Below are positions 1 through 11,877 of a stretch of DNA of 64,000 nucleotides, one piece after another. Position 1 is the stretch's first letter, and every line of letters starts with the position of its first letter. The DNA comes from Plantago major (taxonomy: Eukaryota > Streptophyta > Magnoliopsida > Lamiales > Plantaginaceae). The stretch spans positions 93,146,707-93,210,706 of the forward strand of contig CM048842.1 in assembly GCA_026545765.1 (NCBI GenBank), in the 5' to 3' direction. The notes below the pieces were generated by a model. The model was not told where the DNA came from. It saw only the letters and a program-made list of their open reading frames with translations, and made no database searches. Both the position numbers and the translations under genes were made by a program.

Positions 1-11
1 TACTTTCTGAT

Positions 12-360
12 TGTTGGTCCGGATAACGACAAAGTAAAAAGACTAGGGGGTGAATAGTCCTTTCAAACTTTTATCGACAAACAATTCTCGATTATATCTT
101 TACGATACTCGATACTTAGATTTAGAGAGCGGAAGTCTTTTGTGATAAGTGCTGCATTCGATAAGCTATAATGTGTGTAAATACTAAAAGTAATATAAAG
201 CAAAAGTAAGTACGAAGTAAATAAAAGCTTTTATAGTGGTATGAAGGTGGCGTAATCCTCGACTAATCCACTCGCCCTTTCTCGGGACTTGAATCCACTA
301 AGACAAGATAATGAGTTTCCTTACAAAATCGATCTGTTGATCCCTTTTAAACTAGGTTCA
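12..360 (-). repeat. Copia LTR fragment (3' end), interrupted by the Athila-like element
   Basis: Read on the minus strand, this stretch matches the last ~370 bp of the copia LTR at 53346-54700. Shared blocks include the cytosine run before the LTR end (minus-strand match to 54652-54690) and a block around 245-270 matching 54450-54475. The LTR end falls near position 12, so the rest of that element lies to the left of the window. The fragment stops exactly where the Athila-like LTR begins (361), which suggests the gypsy element inserted into this LTR. The two copies differ at many positions, so the match is family level only. Confidence 0.6.
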
Positions 361-1572
361 CGATGAGGTAATTTAGAGTCTCATTTGGTCTTTTACCGTT
401 CTTTGTTAGTCTTTGTTTATAGGTTTTTAAGTGTTTTTATGCGTTTTTCGTTTGGTGTTCTTGTTTGTGTTTGAGTACAATTTGGAGGAAAACGACTTTG
501 CGAGATGTTATTCAGTGAAGGAATCACAATCGAAGTATGTGCTTGAAGTTTAGCGTTTACAAAGTAGCCAAGCGAAATCGGTTTTCGCGAAATTCTGCGA
601 GAAGTTCTGTGCGATTATGCCGTCAATTAGAACCTACATGACTCTGAGTTTATTTTCTGTGACTCGAGAACTTCTGTGACTACTCTGGCGGTATTTAAGC
701 TCGCTTGAAAGACTATTTTCTCGCGATTGCGGCGAATTCAATGAGCACAGTTTTTCCTATTTAGTTAAGACTTAGGCAATTTTTGCCAGAACTTTTTTCT
801 ACGTTTTTAGACAAAAAGCTCTAGACCTAATTTTGATATTGATTGATCTTGGAGCTTGGTGATTCTCTTGTAACGAACCATCGACATCGAATTCTTAGTA
901 AGATTGATATTCTCTATAGTTTTACATACAATTCTCGTGCTTTGCGTGATTTATCGATTTGTATATGTTTGCTTGCGAATATCAACATGTTTATGCTTTG
1001 CGTATCTATGATTATGAATTCATTCGTCTTTGCTTCAAGTATGAGTAGCTAAACCACTTTAGAACGTTGTAGTTATGTGATGGTTATGTCAATTCAAACT
1101 TAGGGCACGTCTTCGTTCATATAGGTTCGTCTAGTTTCGCATCTTAAAACCTTCAATCGATCGCTAGTCTTAAACTTTCAAAATCGTTTTGGTTATGAAT
1201 CATCGATCGACAAACACGATGATTTCACTAGTTTTATATTTTCAAAATGCGACTTGGTTAAATTAGATTGATTGGTTTACGTACCTTGCGATCGGTGACA
1301 ATATGAGCGATTGTCCTAGTTAACGATTAGCATAACGAATCATCGCATTTAGTGTTAGCTTTTCTCTCATTGATCAAAACCGTTTTATTTGCTTCGTTAA
1401 AATTCGGTGTTTAGAAGTTACAAACTTTCAAAACGAACTTGTTACTCACAAACAAGCGTTTTACTCTAATTCGTTTGGTAGCCTAATTGATTCCTAGAGA
1501 GCGATGCGAGTTAAGCATAGTCTACAACTCGACTTATTCTCTTAAGTTTTAAAGAGTATAATTTGAGCTTAT
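361..1572 (+). repeat. 5' LTR of the Athila-like element
   Basis: The left end is set by resemblance to the 3' LTR start at 7753. A TATA-like motif (GTATTTAA) sits near 690-698, consistent with an LTR promoter. The right end is approximate: a degraded primer-binding-like stretch is suspected near 1574-1600 and the gag-like frame opens at 1787. Without a second full LTR the exact end cannot be fixed. Confidence 0.5.
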
Positions 1573-1786
1573 CAAATTTGGGCGTAATTCTTGAATTTAT
1601 TCTCTTTGTAGCGTTAAAGAGTTTAGTTTGTTTGCTTGCAAAGTGTGATTTCATTTTACTTGGACTAACAGAAATTAAGCATCAGTTGAGTTTTTGTAAT
1701 TGTGATCCAGGTATGGAGAGCTTTTCTAGCTATTACACGCCCATGAAACTATTTGGACCGTATTGTGGTTGTGATAGTCTAAGATT

Positions 1787-2610
1787 ATGATGCGGAAGGC
1801 AGTGGAGTTTACCTTACCGGTTTTCTTCGGGAATCCAGGGGATGATGCGCTTAATTTCATACGACAGTTCGACTATGCAATTGGAAATTTGCCCAAGCGG
1901 GGGTGCAGGGTGTTTCCTCTAGTGTTGTGGAATAACGCTAAGGATTGGTTGTTGAGATTAGCTCCGGGATCTTGAAAACTTGGGCCGATGTTCTCAGGTT
2001 TTTACAAGGTTTTCCCACACTCTAACCTTAGATCTTAAGCGGGATATCGAATTCCGACAAAGAGATGGAGAGAGGTTTGATCTCGCATGGGAGAGATACC
2101 TTGATTCATTGAGCATGTCCACCATAGTTTCCACTGAACATGTACTCATGCATACCTTATGAGGGTTAGGCGATGTGAACAGGACTACCGTAAATATTAT
2201 GATGGGGAATCGTGGATAAGACACCACGAAATTAGAATGGTTTTGGAGGAAATGTCGACCCGTGCATTGATCATAGGTGAAAAAAGGAACCCCATCAAAG
2301 CGATTGGTCGAAATCGTGGATGAAGAAGAATTAGCGGGGTGATCGAAGAGCTTGCTCAAATTGCAAAAGAACGGTAATGAGACCATGACGGTGCGGACAA
2401 TGACCAATAAGCGAACATTTAGTGATAGCACCATAGATGCCTGATTTCCCATGATGAAAAATCAAAAGCCTTATGATGGAAGGCAGTAAAAACAGTGAGC
2501 AAAGCGAGAGCATAGTAAGGATCTCGGATCTTCTTGAAAGCCTAGTAGAGTTATTGGTTGGGTTTGAGTTTGAGGATGAAGATTCCGATGAAGAAATTCA
2601 TGACTCTGGT
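1787..2610 (+). pseudogene. Athila-like gag remnant
   Basis: A frame from 1787 to 1975 reads through a retrotransposon gag core: a hydrophobic start, NPGDDALNFIRQFD-like residues and KDWLLRLAPGS. A second frame at about 2050-2160 carries FRQRDGERFDLAWERYLD, the conserved gag helix with the AWER motif. The two are separated by a stop and a frameshift, and further stops follow. The gag product would form the virus-like particle that packages the element RNA. No intact product can be made from this copy. Confidence 0.75.
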
Positions 2611-3019
2611 GCTTGAGCGGAAAGGTAGTTCGAGAAGCGAGACTTATAGCGATTGAAGAACCATCCGCGCCCAGGACACTCACAGTGATCAAATTGCGAG
2701 GAGGATCTGTTCAGCGAAATATGGTCGATAGGGGAAGGGTACAAGCGTTCTTCATAAGTCCGATAATCCTACGATGTCCCCACTTGGACCACGATCGACG
2801 GAGTTGCCATATCCAGGCGAGTTAAGAAACAGGATGATGTAAGTTTAGGTCGATACGGCGATCTTGTCAAAGGTGAATGTGAATATACCACTCTTGGATC
2901 GATTGATAATTTCCGTTCTTACTCTAAGTTCATCAAGGATCTAAATCGAATAAGAAGAAGTACTTGGTCAGCGAAGTTGATTACGCGAAACATCTAATTT
3001 TGTAGTTGGGTTCTGCAAA

Positions 3020-3420
3020 TGACAAGACCAGAGCTTCGTCATTGATATTGAATGGAAAGCGGGAAGGTAGCAAAGGATGCTCGATCTGGGAGCGATTAAT
3101 CGATTACCATTCTCTCTGAAAGAATTGGGTTTGGAGTTGAAACGATGGGGATGACCTTCTCACGAGTAGTATCGAGCCTTTGGTATTGTCCGAGACGCTC
3201 TGGTTAGAGTTGACACATTCTTGGTTCGATGACCGTGGTTCTAGCTCTGGCAGTCTTGATGCAAACGTGAAAACGATGTGATTTTGTTGGGAAGGCCGTT
3301 TATGAAGGCTAAGCTACGGTAGATGTTGCGGAAAGCGAAGATAGCTATGGAGATTAGTGGCGACAAGATCAAGGGGCAAAGTAAGTCTAATACTACTTTA
3401 AGAAGGCGATCTTATTTAAA
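3020..3420 (+). pseudogene. Retropepsin-like protease remnant of the Athila-like element
   Basis: LDLGA near 3077-3091 corresponds to the aspartic protease active site, whose usual form is DLGAS; here the serine is lost. About 200 bases downstream DVILLGRPFM (3277-3306) matches the flap-end and dimer region of plant gypsy proteases. The frame between them is broken. The protease would cut the gag-pol polyprotein. Its place between gag and RT fits the family order. Confidence 0.65.
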
Positions 3421-3849
3421 ATTGATCTGAGTTTGATGATATTATTGATGAATGTATGCATGCGACTTACCTTGACAATTGACCAATGATAAGCTAGAAA
3501 TTTGCCTTAACTCTATGATTTGATGGGGATATATTGTGCCTTGAATCTAGTGAGATGGTGGGCACTTGACTCAGCCCGACCCCGAGGAAAAGTCGAACCA
3601 CTCGGTGGTAACTAGTGAGATCGAACCCTAAACTGACCGTAAAGAGCTCCTCCCACCTTAAATCGCCTTTTGGGAAAGCGCACTAAACACATGATAATCT
3701 CTTGAAATTACAAAGGAAGAGGAGAATAAGTTGGAAGCTTGAGAGAGAACTTTGAGGCCATAGGATGGGATTGGTGACATTAAAGGTATTAGCACAACTA
3801 GATGTACCCATAGGATAAGCTGAAGGATGATGCTAAACCCGGTGAGACA

Positions 3850-4640
3850 ACCCGGTTCGACTTAACCACAATAATGCAAGGCGTAGTCAAGCAAGAAGTG
3901 CTTAAGTTGCTAGAGCATGACATGATTTATCCCATAGGCGATAGTAGATGGGTAAGTCCATTGCGTTGTTCCTAAGAAATCGAGATTCTTGTAGAGACAA
4001 GCGACAAAGGGGTAGAAGTTCTATAAGGAAAACCAGGGGTGGCGTGTGTGCATAGATTATAGGAGATTGAATGTGGCCACGAAGGACCACTTCCCTTACC
4101 CTTTATTGATGAGATGCTAAACCGCCTTTGGTATGAGTTCTATTATTTTCTAGATGGCCTTCGGGTTTTTATCGATTCCCATGCTTATAGGGGTCGAGAA
4201 GGCGACCTTCACTTGCCCATCTGGTACCTTGCAGAATGCCTTTCGGATTGTGCAATGCCAGTGACCTTTCAAGGTGCATGCTTTCTATTTTTACGACATG
4301 ATCACGGGGACTTTATTGAGGTATTCATGGATGACTTCTCTCTTTTGGTGATTCCTTTACTCCTTGTCTTGCTAAGCTCGATAAAGTTTTGAAGCTTTGC
4401 ATTGAGTGTAACTTGACCATTAGTTAGGAAAAGAGCCACTTTATGGTGAGAGAGGGCATCGTGTTGGGACATGTGGTTTGAAGCGTGGGATTGAAGTAGA
4501 TAGAGCAAAACTTGATGTTATTGTTAAACTTCCCCACCCATTATTGTGAAAGAGTTGCAATCCTTTCTTGGTCACGTAGGTTTCATAGGAGGTTTATTCA
4601 AGATTTCTAAAATTGCTAAGTGCTTGAGTAACTTCGAGTA
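3850..4640 (+). pseudogene. Reverse transcriptase remnant of the Athila-like element
   Basis: The fingers region is seen at 3880-3960 (KQEVLKLLEHDMIYP then WVSPL), followed by VCIDYRRLN at about 4049-4075. The palm motif FMDD is intact at 4324-4335 and is followed by a frame resembling the conserved thumb (HVGFIGGLFKI-like, 4570-4605). A frame change between 4100 and 4115 and several stops split the domain. The enzyme would copy the element RNA into cDNA. Confidence 0.8.
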
Positions 4641-5130
4641 AAGATGTGCCTTTTGTTTCGACAAAAGTGCATTATTGAAGCTTTAATAATACGAAGAAAC
4701 TTGTTTCGCCCTATTGTTATATTTTGATTGGTCCTTGCCTTTTGAGATTATAATCGATGCTTGACTATACTATAGGTGTTGTGCTCGGGACAAGAGTGAA
4801 TAGACATTTTCATGTGATTTATTATGCTAGCAAGACTTTGAGCGTTCAGGTTAATTACACTACGTTGCGTGGAGTTAATTACACTACCTTTTGAGAAAAG
4901 AGCTCTGGTTGTCATATTAAGCCCTAGATAAGTTTAGGTCATATTTGAAGGGATTCAAAGTGATAGTGCATCTTGACCATCGCAATCAGTCACCTTATGG
5001 CAAAAAGTGACTCTAGCTTCGCTTTATACGTTGGGTTTTGATGCTACAAGAGTTTGATTGTGAAATAGTTGATAATTGTGGTAAAGATAACCTTGGTGAT
5101 CATTTGTCTAGGCTGACCTAAGGCGATGAA
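4640..5130 (+). pseudogene. RNase H remnant of the Athila-like element
   Basis: After RT, fragments in shifting frames match a gypsy RNase H: DWSLPFEI at about 4728-4751, a VIYYASKTL-like string near 4815-4845, and a closing DHLSRLT at about 5098-5118. The last motif marks the usual end of this domain in the lineage. At least four frame breaks are needed to read it through. RNase H removes the RNA strand during reverse transcription. Confidence 0.7.
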
Positions 5131-5329
5131 CCTTCACCACCCATTCGATGACCTCCACGATGAGCATCATTTTACATTAGTTTAGAGCCTTGGTTTATCG
5201 ATATTGTGAATTATCTAGCTACAAGTTTGTTTCTTTACGCTAACATGACTTCACGGGAGAAAAGAATTTTCTATTCATTCTTGAGGTTACTTTTGGAATG
5301 ACCCATACCTGTTCAAAGTAGGTGCGAAT

Positions 5330-6330
5330 GGAGTTCTAAGGCGTTGCGTTCGAGAATGAAGTTGAGAGAATACTTGCTTTTGCCACTCTATGCGATGTGG
5401 TGGGCACTATAGCGGAAGGAAAATAATACGAAGGTTCTTCAATCAGTTTTTAAAGCCCTCTCTATTTAAAGATGCCCATAAATTATGTATTAGGCATGAT
5501 GCATGTCGTATTAGTGGTAATATCGACAAAGCGACACGAGATGCCTCTTAATAATAATGTTGTTGTTGAACCTTTTTGATGTATGGGGCATTGATTTTAT
5601 GGGACCTTTTCCCAGAGTAATGGCTTTGAGTATATCTTAGTTGATCACGGATTATGTGACTAAATGGGTGGAAATAATTCCTACAAGACTAATGATTCCA
5701 AATTCGCATTTAGGGTAGTGATTAGCGATGTGGCTCTCGCTTCATCAATAGCTCCTTTGCTAATTTGCTAGCAAAATATGGAGTGCATCACCGAGTTGCC
5801 ACGGTATCATCATCAGACTTCATACGGTGAGGTTAGCAATCGGCGGATCGAGAGCATACTAGGCGAGTCGTGAAACCCGATCGAAAGGATTGGTCATACA
5901 AGCTTCGATGCTTTATGGGCATACCGCTTTTGATTCAAAGCGGTAATTGGCACCATGCCGTACAGGTTAGTCTCTGGAAAGCTTGCCATCTTAGGTGGAA
6001 GCTGGAACCACAGGGCATATTAGGCGATTAAGACCACAATTTCGACATGGATCTGTGGCAAAGAGCATTTACTGACTCTCGGAGTTGGAAGAACTCGGAA
6101 CCTTTTGAGAATGCTAAGATCTACAAAGAAAAGGCGAAGGAGTACCACAGCCGAGGCATAATCTGTCTGGTTGACCCAGGTATGAAGGTGTTGCTTTTTA
6201 ATTCCGTCTAAAATTATTTCGAAATTGCATTGTCGATTGGGATAGTAAATGCGAAATCGTTCAAGTGGCACCGCGTGGTGTTGTCGAACTCTTGAACCCG
6301 ATGATGGATCCACTTGAGGTTAATGGGCGT
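5330..6330 (+). pseudogene. Integrase remnant of the Athila-like element
   Basis: DVWGIDFMGPFP-like residues at about 5577-5612 include the first catalytic aspartate. DYVTKWVEIIPT follows at 5649-5684. A degraded region around 5720-5870 covers the second aspartate and the glutamate, and a C-terminal part around 5900-6290 resembles the end of gypsy integrases. The frame is broken repeatedly. Integrase inserts the cDNA into the host chromosome; its position after RNase H confirms Ty3/gypsy rather than copia order. Confidence 0.75.
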
Positions 6331-7752
6331 GAGTTAAACCATATATGAAGGGTTTAAGGAGAAACCAATTTGAAGAGGTTGATCTTGTAGAGTACCCATC
6401 AACCAATCGGAAGAGCCTTGTACATGACTTTAAAGATGCAGCATCTGAGCAACTTTCAATCACATTTTCTTTCTTTTCACTCTTAGCTTGAGGACATGCT
6501 TGAGTTTAGGTTTGGGGAGGGGAATGTGCTCTTTAGTTTCTTGTTTCTTGTTTGTGCTTTTTAGTATGGTTTTCTGAGTCTCTAGAGTCTTTCGTTTTTA
6601 TTTTTTTATGCTAGTGTCGTTTTCTCCCTCGTGTTTCTAGTGTATTTTGTGAGTCCGAGTTGTTCTTCCAAGTTGAAACGTCTATTATGAGTAATAAATT
6701 TACTTGCTACTTATGTTTTGTATGATAATTAGCTGGAAGTAGTGTAGTGGGTTTAAAATCCTACAAGTCCGTTTCTCTTGTAAATAATATGTCTATGTAG
6801 CTCTTTAGTCAAAAAATCTGTGAGAATCCTTGTAGATGAAAAAAAATTACTTGGGCCTTTTCATACTTATGTGTACTAACCGTTGGGGATGATGAGCATG
6901 TGATTTTAATTGTTGGAATTACTTACTTCAAACCCGTTCTAAACGAGTTTGGGGAGGAATATCATTTTGTAAAATTTGCTCTTTGAATACTATTGAATTA
7001 TATGGTAGTTGATACATGAATTAGTAAACTTGTCTCTAGCGTTAGTAAGCCTCGGAGAGGACCTATGGTCCTTGTGACCACCGTTTGTCGTGTTGGGCAT
7101 GTTTCATATACTACCTATATACCGGCGTGGCCCTAAAAAGCTATATGTCTGTGAGGGTTGATGGCATGTATCTTAAACGTACGCACAAAAGTCACGGACT
7201 TTGATAAAGCAACACTACCAAAATATTGAGGTTAAGAGAGCCCAGCGGTGGTGAGATTTTGCGTGTAAGTCATTTAATGACCGCGAGAATTTTATTCACT
7301 TGATTTGTTTTTGAAGAGCGGTGCGGTTTACTTTTCTTCTTTTCTAAAAGTCATGATTAAGGTCCTTCGACTCTTGAACGAGTCTGATAGCATAAGATAG
7401 TCTAGGCATCTTTGTGACATAAATCGCCTTCCTAGTTACTTTTGAGTATACCTATTTGGACACTTCCAAGAGAATGAGAGTTACACTCTGATCTGTGAGG
7501 GACTAGCGAGCTAGACTTAAGTGTTATTTACTTGATAAGCGATCTTGTTTGATTTTACTGTACTATTACGCGAAGGTTAGTTTGAGTACAAAACCTTTGC
7601 ATCTTTTGAATTTAATGCTTACAATGGTAGATTCGGTCACTTGGAAATTTGACTCTTTTGTTTCTTATTTGTTTGTTTCGTGGTTTCGAGTCTAGTTTTG
7701 TCTAGAATTGTTTGTTTGCTTGAGGAGGAGCAAATGTTCGGTTTGGGGAGTT
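6331..7752 (+). other. 3' region and polypurine tract of the Athila-like element
   Basis: No clear coding frame is seen. Athila elements can hold an envelope-like gene here, but none is readable. At 7716-7752 the sequence runs through a GAGGAGGAGCAAATG block and then GTTTGGGGAGTT, the purine-rich primer that precedes the 3' LTR. The LTR start follows directly at 7753, ending in a short 30-bp piece. Confidence 0.55.
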
Positions 7753-7782
7753 TGATGAGACAATAATTTCTGATCTCATTTG

Positions 7783-8826
7783 TGTTAGAACGTGGGATCC
7801 GGTTGGTACTTGAACAAGATCAGAGACAATGTTGCTGACAATGTTGTTCAACAATGTCTTCAACACGCGAAACATAACGCAATGAATGAATATGAATGAA
7901 ACTTCTATTACCAAGCGACATATATAAAAATGTTGGTCGCGCCTTTAGGCAAAATATCTACTGACAGGAAAAGTAGATTTAATCAACTAGATTTAATACA
8001 ATCACAGATGATTGATTAAACAACCAAAACTAGCCCTAGAAGAACTAATAGTAAAAGCTATTCTAGGTCGATGTTTGAAAGAGTTATTCGACAATGAATA
8101 CTCTTAGACAAACTCTAAAGCTAGCGAAAACAAGAAACTAAACTCTTTAATAAAATCTTGATTGATCATCAAAAGCTTCATGATTGCTAAATTTGAATCC
8201 TTGTATATATACTTGAGATATCGACTCCATTAAAATCCGAAAAGCGATAGGATCTCAAAGGCAATTTTCTTTGTCTTATTTTCTTGATATTGACTAGAAG
8301 GAAATTCCCGTATTAGTGTCTTCAACAATATATTTCCTTCTTGCTTTCTTCAAATATTCTTGAAAGATTCTCTCTTTAATCTTGTATTCTTCTTGCAACT
8401 ATGTTCTTCTGTACATGTGATGATCCGGGATCTCAATGAGGAAGAAACTAACGTTGTTCTCTGCTCAAATTTGGTTGGAAAATCTTTCCAAGATTATCTC
8501 TAGAGAATCTTTATTTCCTTCTTTCTTTCAAGGTGCCCATAACTTGTCAAACTCTTTCCTTCTTTTTAGATTGCATTCCTTGTGTCAAAGCATTTCGAAC
8601 TCTTTCCTTATTCTGCGAGAATTGAATTGATTGCTTCAGTCCAAGTCATCGATCGATTGGCTGCTTTGTTTCTATGTTGTACCATTGTCGTAATGTTGTT
8701 CAACATTGTAAGCACTATTACATAATATTTGCTATTGAAATCTGCGATTTCACAACAACAACAAACATAAACATTAGGCGAATCATGAAGATAAGATTAT
8801 CTAATCAAGTGCGACTTGCACTTTCA
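7783..8826 (-). repeat. Copia LTR (3' LTR of a minus-strand element)
   Basis: On the minus strand the LTR begins TGAAAGTGCAAG at 8826 and ends CTAACA at 7783. It aligns along its length with the solo LTR at 21348-22171, which is in the opposite orientation. It is preceded on the minus strand by a purine-rich GGGGAGTT, the usual primer for plus-strand synthesis. It sits inside the 3' LTR of the Athila-like element, immediately after the bases ATTTG. Confidence 0.8.
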
Positions 8827-9500
8827 AACTCCCCTTAATCTTAGTCTTTCATCAATGATATCATTCCTTTGGGCTCATTGATTCTTTTGATCCATTAAGC
8901 GTATTTAAGCCCAACTTGATATATCCTACAAAATATTCATTAGAAAAACAACTACAAACATTGAACGGTTATGTTAGAAGAAAAGTTGAATTACTAAACA
9001 AAGTGCGATAAATCGCACTTTCAATCTCCCCATAATTACGACCTTTCTTCACCTGACCTAAAACAGTTTGTTAGTCAAATCGAACAAGTAGGATTTAAAA
9101 AGTCAGGAGGAATCCTTTGTTGGGGCCGAAAGATAAAGTGCAATCGATCAATCTTTGATGGACAATGTTGAATCGACCACGAGACTCGACATTCGTAAAT
9201 ATCACTTTCAAACTCCCTCTTATTTCTTTGTCTACTCATCTCCTTTGAACTCATCATTGGGCATCATATCATACTTCTTTTGACAATTCACGCAATCGGT
9301 AGTTAGTGAATAAAGACAAACTTGCGTTAGAATCGCGGTTATAAGTGCGATAAACAAAAGTAAATGCGCAATGTTGACACAACATTTCGATCGACACTAC
9401 TATTCAATCTCCCCTTTGTCTTTCTTCACAAAAACACACTGAACAAACTTGTTAGAAACAAACAAATATAACGGGCATGAAACAGAACTCCCCTCGACAT
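8827..9500 (-). repeat. Repeated polypurine-tract copies before the copia 3' LTR
   Basis: On the minus strand, GGGGAG-type purine runs followed by TTGAAAGTG-like sequence recur near 8820-8835, 9020-9040, 9200-9220 and 9400-9416, with a shorter trace near 9490. Multiple copies of this module upstream of the 3' LTR are a known property of Sirevirus-type copia elements. This supports lineage assignment for a copy whose pol gene is largely lost. Confidence 0.6.
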
Positions 9501-11000
9501 TAGAGCGAGCAATATAACAAAATAAAGTATGTTAGCTTTTTGTTCAATCTCTTCTCTTCTCCCTTTTTGAGAAGAAAGATATCTCAGATTATTGACCAAG
9601 TTCCTGAGAAGGAGCGAAGACATCTGATGAGTGCAATCTTGGGTTGTGGACTATAGGACCTCTGATAAAATTGTCTGATGTTGGAGAATGATGTTGAAAA
9701 CATTGGGTTCAACAAGTGACCCGGTGATAGCAAAAGGGGAAAAGAGTTTGGATCAATTTGGAGGCGATGTCGAATAGATGTTGGATTAATGGAGAGCGGT
9801 GTTAGGATAAGAGTGGATGGTCATGATGGGTGTTGTTGGTTGCTTAAAAGATCTTGCAAATATATATCAATACTCTGAAGCGGCATAGCTATTAATAAAG
9901 ATTAAAGTTGCAAGTAAAAGCAGTTATTCGTCAAATCGTAATCAGATAAGCGAGATAAACCTAGGAAGTTGACGAGAATCTTGATCTTAAATAATGACTT
10001 GAAATGCAAGAGCAGAAAGCAAAAACCCCGAACCCCAAAGAAACACCTTAGACTGAAACACCTCGGACCTACTCCCCTCGAGCAAACACCAGAAAAGGTC
10101 GGATAGAGAAGCACATATAAAAAGAGCAAATATAAGTCACAAAGTACTCAAGGGCGTGATGTTGACCCGCATGTTATTTCGACATTGATGACAACATCGA
10201 AATCGGACCACTCTTAATGTAAGTTAGCGAAACAGTCTCAAAATGTGCGATTCGATTAACACCTTGATGTCAGCGAAAGCAGAGAGAAAGGAATACGAAA
10301 ACACACTCGACATTGCCTCGAAAAAGTAAATTGAACAATTAGCATAAGTTTGAGTGGGGGTGACCATGAGATCGTGAACCGTCGAATAATTGGAACCGCG
10401 TATGAATCGCTCCAAAGCCCAGCTTCTGTCGAGTTAAGCAAACACCGTCTCATGGCATAAAATCACTCGTTTGACCACATTGGGTAATTTGGTACTTTCG
10501 AAAGTGAACCGGCAAAATTACGAGAATCGGCACTTTTAATGCGTATTTTCAGTCGGGCCGTCAACCCTCGACGACATATGAAACATTGGCCGTCGATATC
10601 TAGATAGTATTTGAATCACCTGACACGATCCTCGTGAAACACTTGAGCCCTTTTATCATAATTCATTAGATTTATTAAGCATAAAGGGGAGGCAACATCA
10701 AGTGCAAGTCTAGATGCGAGTAAAAATAGCCAAAAGCAACAAAAGTGGGTTTTACATAAAAGCAAAACACAAGAGACTGATCCCTTTCAACCTTGGTTTG
10801 AATAGTCTGAAACCCTAGCATCACCAACGTGAGTTTTCAACGAGAGCAACGGAGACATTACGAACACGGAAAGCACATGACACACAAAAAATAAAAAATA
10901 AAAAAATCAAAAGGCGACAAAAAACACATCACTTTTACTATTTGGTGTTGGTGATGTTAGTCGACCTTTGGTTTCAACATCGAAGATCACAAAGAGCACA
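9501..11000. other. Copia 3' region without a recognisable gene
   Basis: The stretch lies between the copia RNase H remnant and its repeated purine tracts. Sireviruses can carry an extra reading frame here. I see only short open stretches on either strand and nothing that I recognise. Confidence 0.4.
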
Positions 11001-11009
11001 AATCGAGAT

Positions 11010-11790
11010 CTCCTAAGGTGAAGAATCTCTCACAATCTAAAGGCTTGGTAAAAATATCTGCAAGTTGATTGGTTGTATCTATGTGTTGTATGTCTATTAC
11101 TTGCAGATTGACCATATCCTTAAGAAAATGATGCCTAATGTTTATGTGTTTCGTGCGTGAGTGCAAAACAGGCTTCTTAAAATTATTTATGGCACTAAGG
11201 TCATCAGAACATCAACAAGGTATCATTGAAGACGAAAGTCATACATCATATTTTCACCGTATCAATTGAGTAACCTGACTCCCGGATGTTACATGTTGGA
11301 TTGACATATGAGAGTGACATTGTTACATTTCTTGCAATACCATGACATTAATTTAGAATCAAGATAAAAGCAATCTCCACTAGTGTATTTTCTATCATCT
11401 AGATCACCAGCCCAATCAGAATCACTAAATCCCACTAGATTAGTGTTTGTATCACATGCATACCATAATCTAAGATTAACAGTTCTTGATATATATGAAA
11501 AATCTTTTAAGAACAATCGGTGTAGGATTTTTGGGTTAGGTGATACAGCACAAACACACACATAAAACATGATGTCGGTATGTTGGTTGATAGATATAGA
11601 AGGTCATAAGTCATTGATGCATCTGATGTTGGATTGAACAACATCTCGACATCGATTCTTACGAGCATAAGACCATTAGCCATAGGAGTCTTTGGGTTAC
11701 GCCTATCATGCTCATCGTAGATGGGTACCGTCGATTCGTTGGCCACCTAGCGCTTGATAGATTTGTTTCCGTGCTTCTGCTTATGCAATA
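11010..11790 (-). pseudogene. Copia RT-end and RNase H remnant
   Basis: A minus-strand frame (11570 to 11289) contains NLVGFSDSDWAGDLDDRK followed by TSGDCFYL, the hallmark copia RNase H block with its catalytic aspartates. Upstream on that strand (about 11700-11600) a broken frame matches the RT tail of copia elements (DLLYLS region). Downstream, around 11150-11020, HFLKDMV and DIFTKPLD close the domain. Stops and frameshifts separate the pieces. It belongs with the LTR at 7783-8826. The rest of its pol gene is missing on the right, where the Tat element starts. Confidence 0.8.
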
Positions 11791-11877
11791 GATGCTCGAC
11801 CTACCCCGATCCATGCTACCTTGATGAGTGGTGCTTGATGCACGATAAAAGTCATGTGTATAAGCTGTGAACATTGC

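Larger units (their letters stand above)
361..7782 (+). mobile_element. Athila-like Ty3/gypsy retrotransposon, decayed
   Basis: The order is 5' LTR, gag, protease, RT, RNase H, integrase, a long 3' region, a purine tract and the start of a 3' LTR. Integrase follows RNase H, as in Ty3/gypsy. The LTR starts (361 and 7753) share a TGATGAG-like opening and a following CTCATTTG. The Athila-like assignment rests on the style of the gag, RT and integrase motifs and of the purine tract. Every domain is broken by stops or frameshifts, so the copy is dead. The 3' LTR is cut after 30 bp by a copia element at 7783. Confidence 0.75.
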
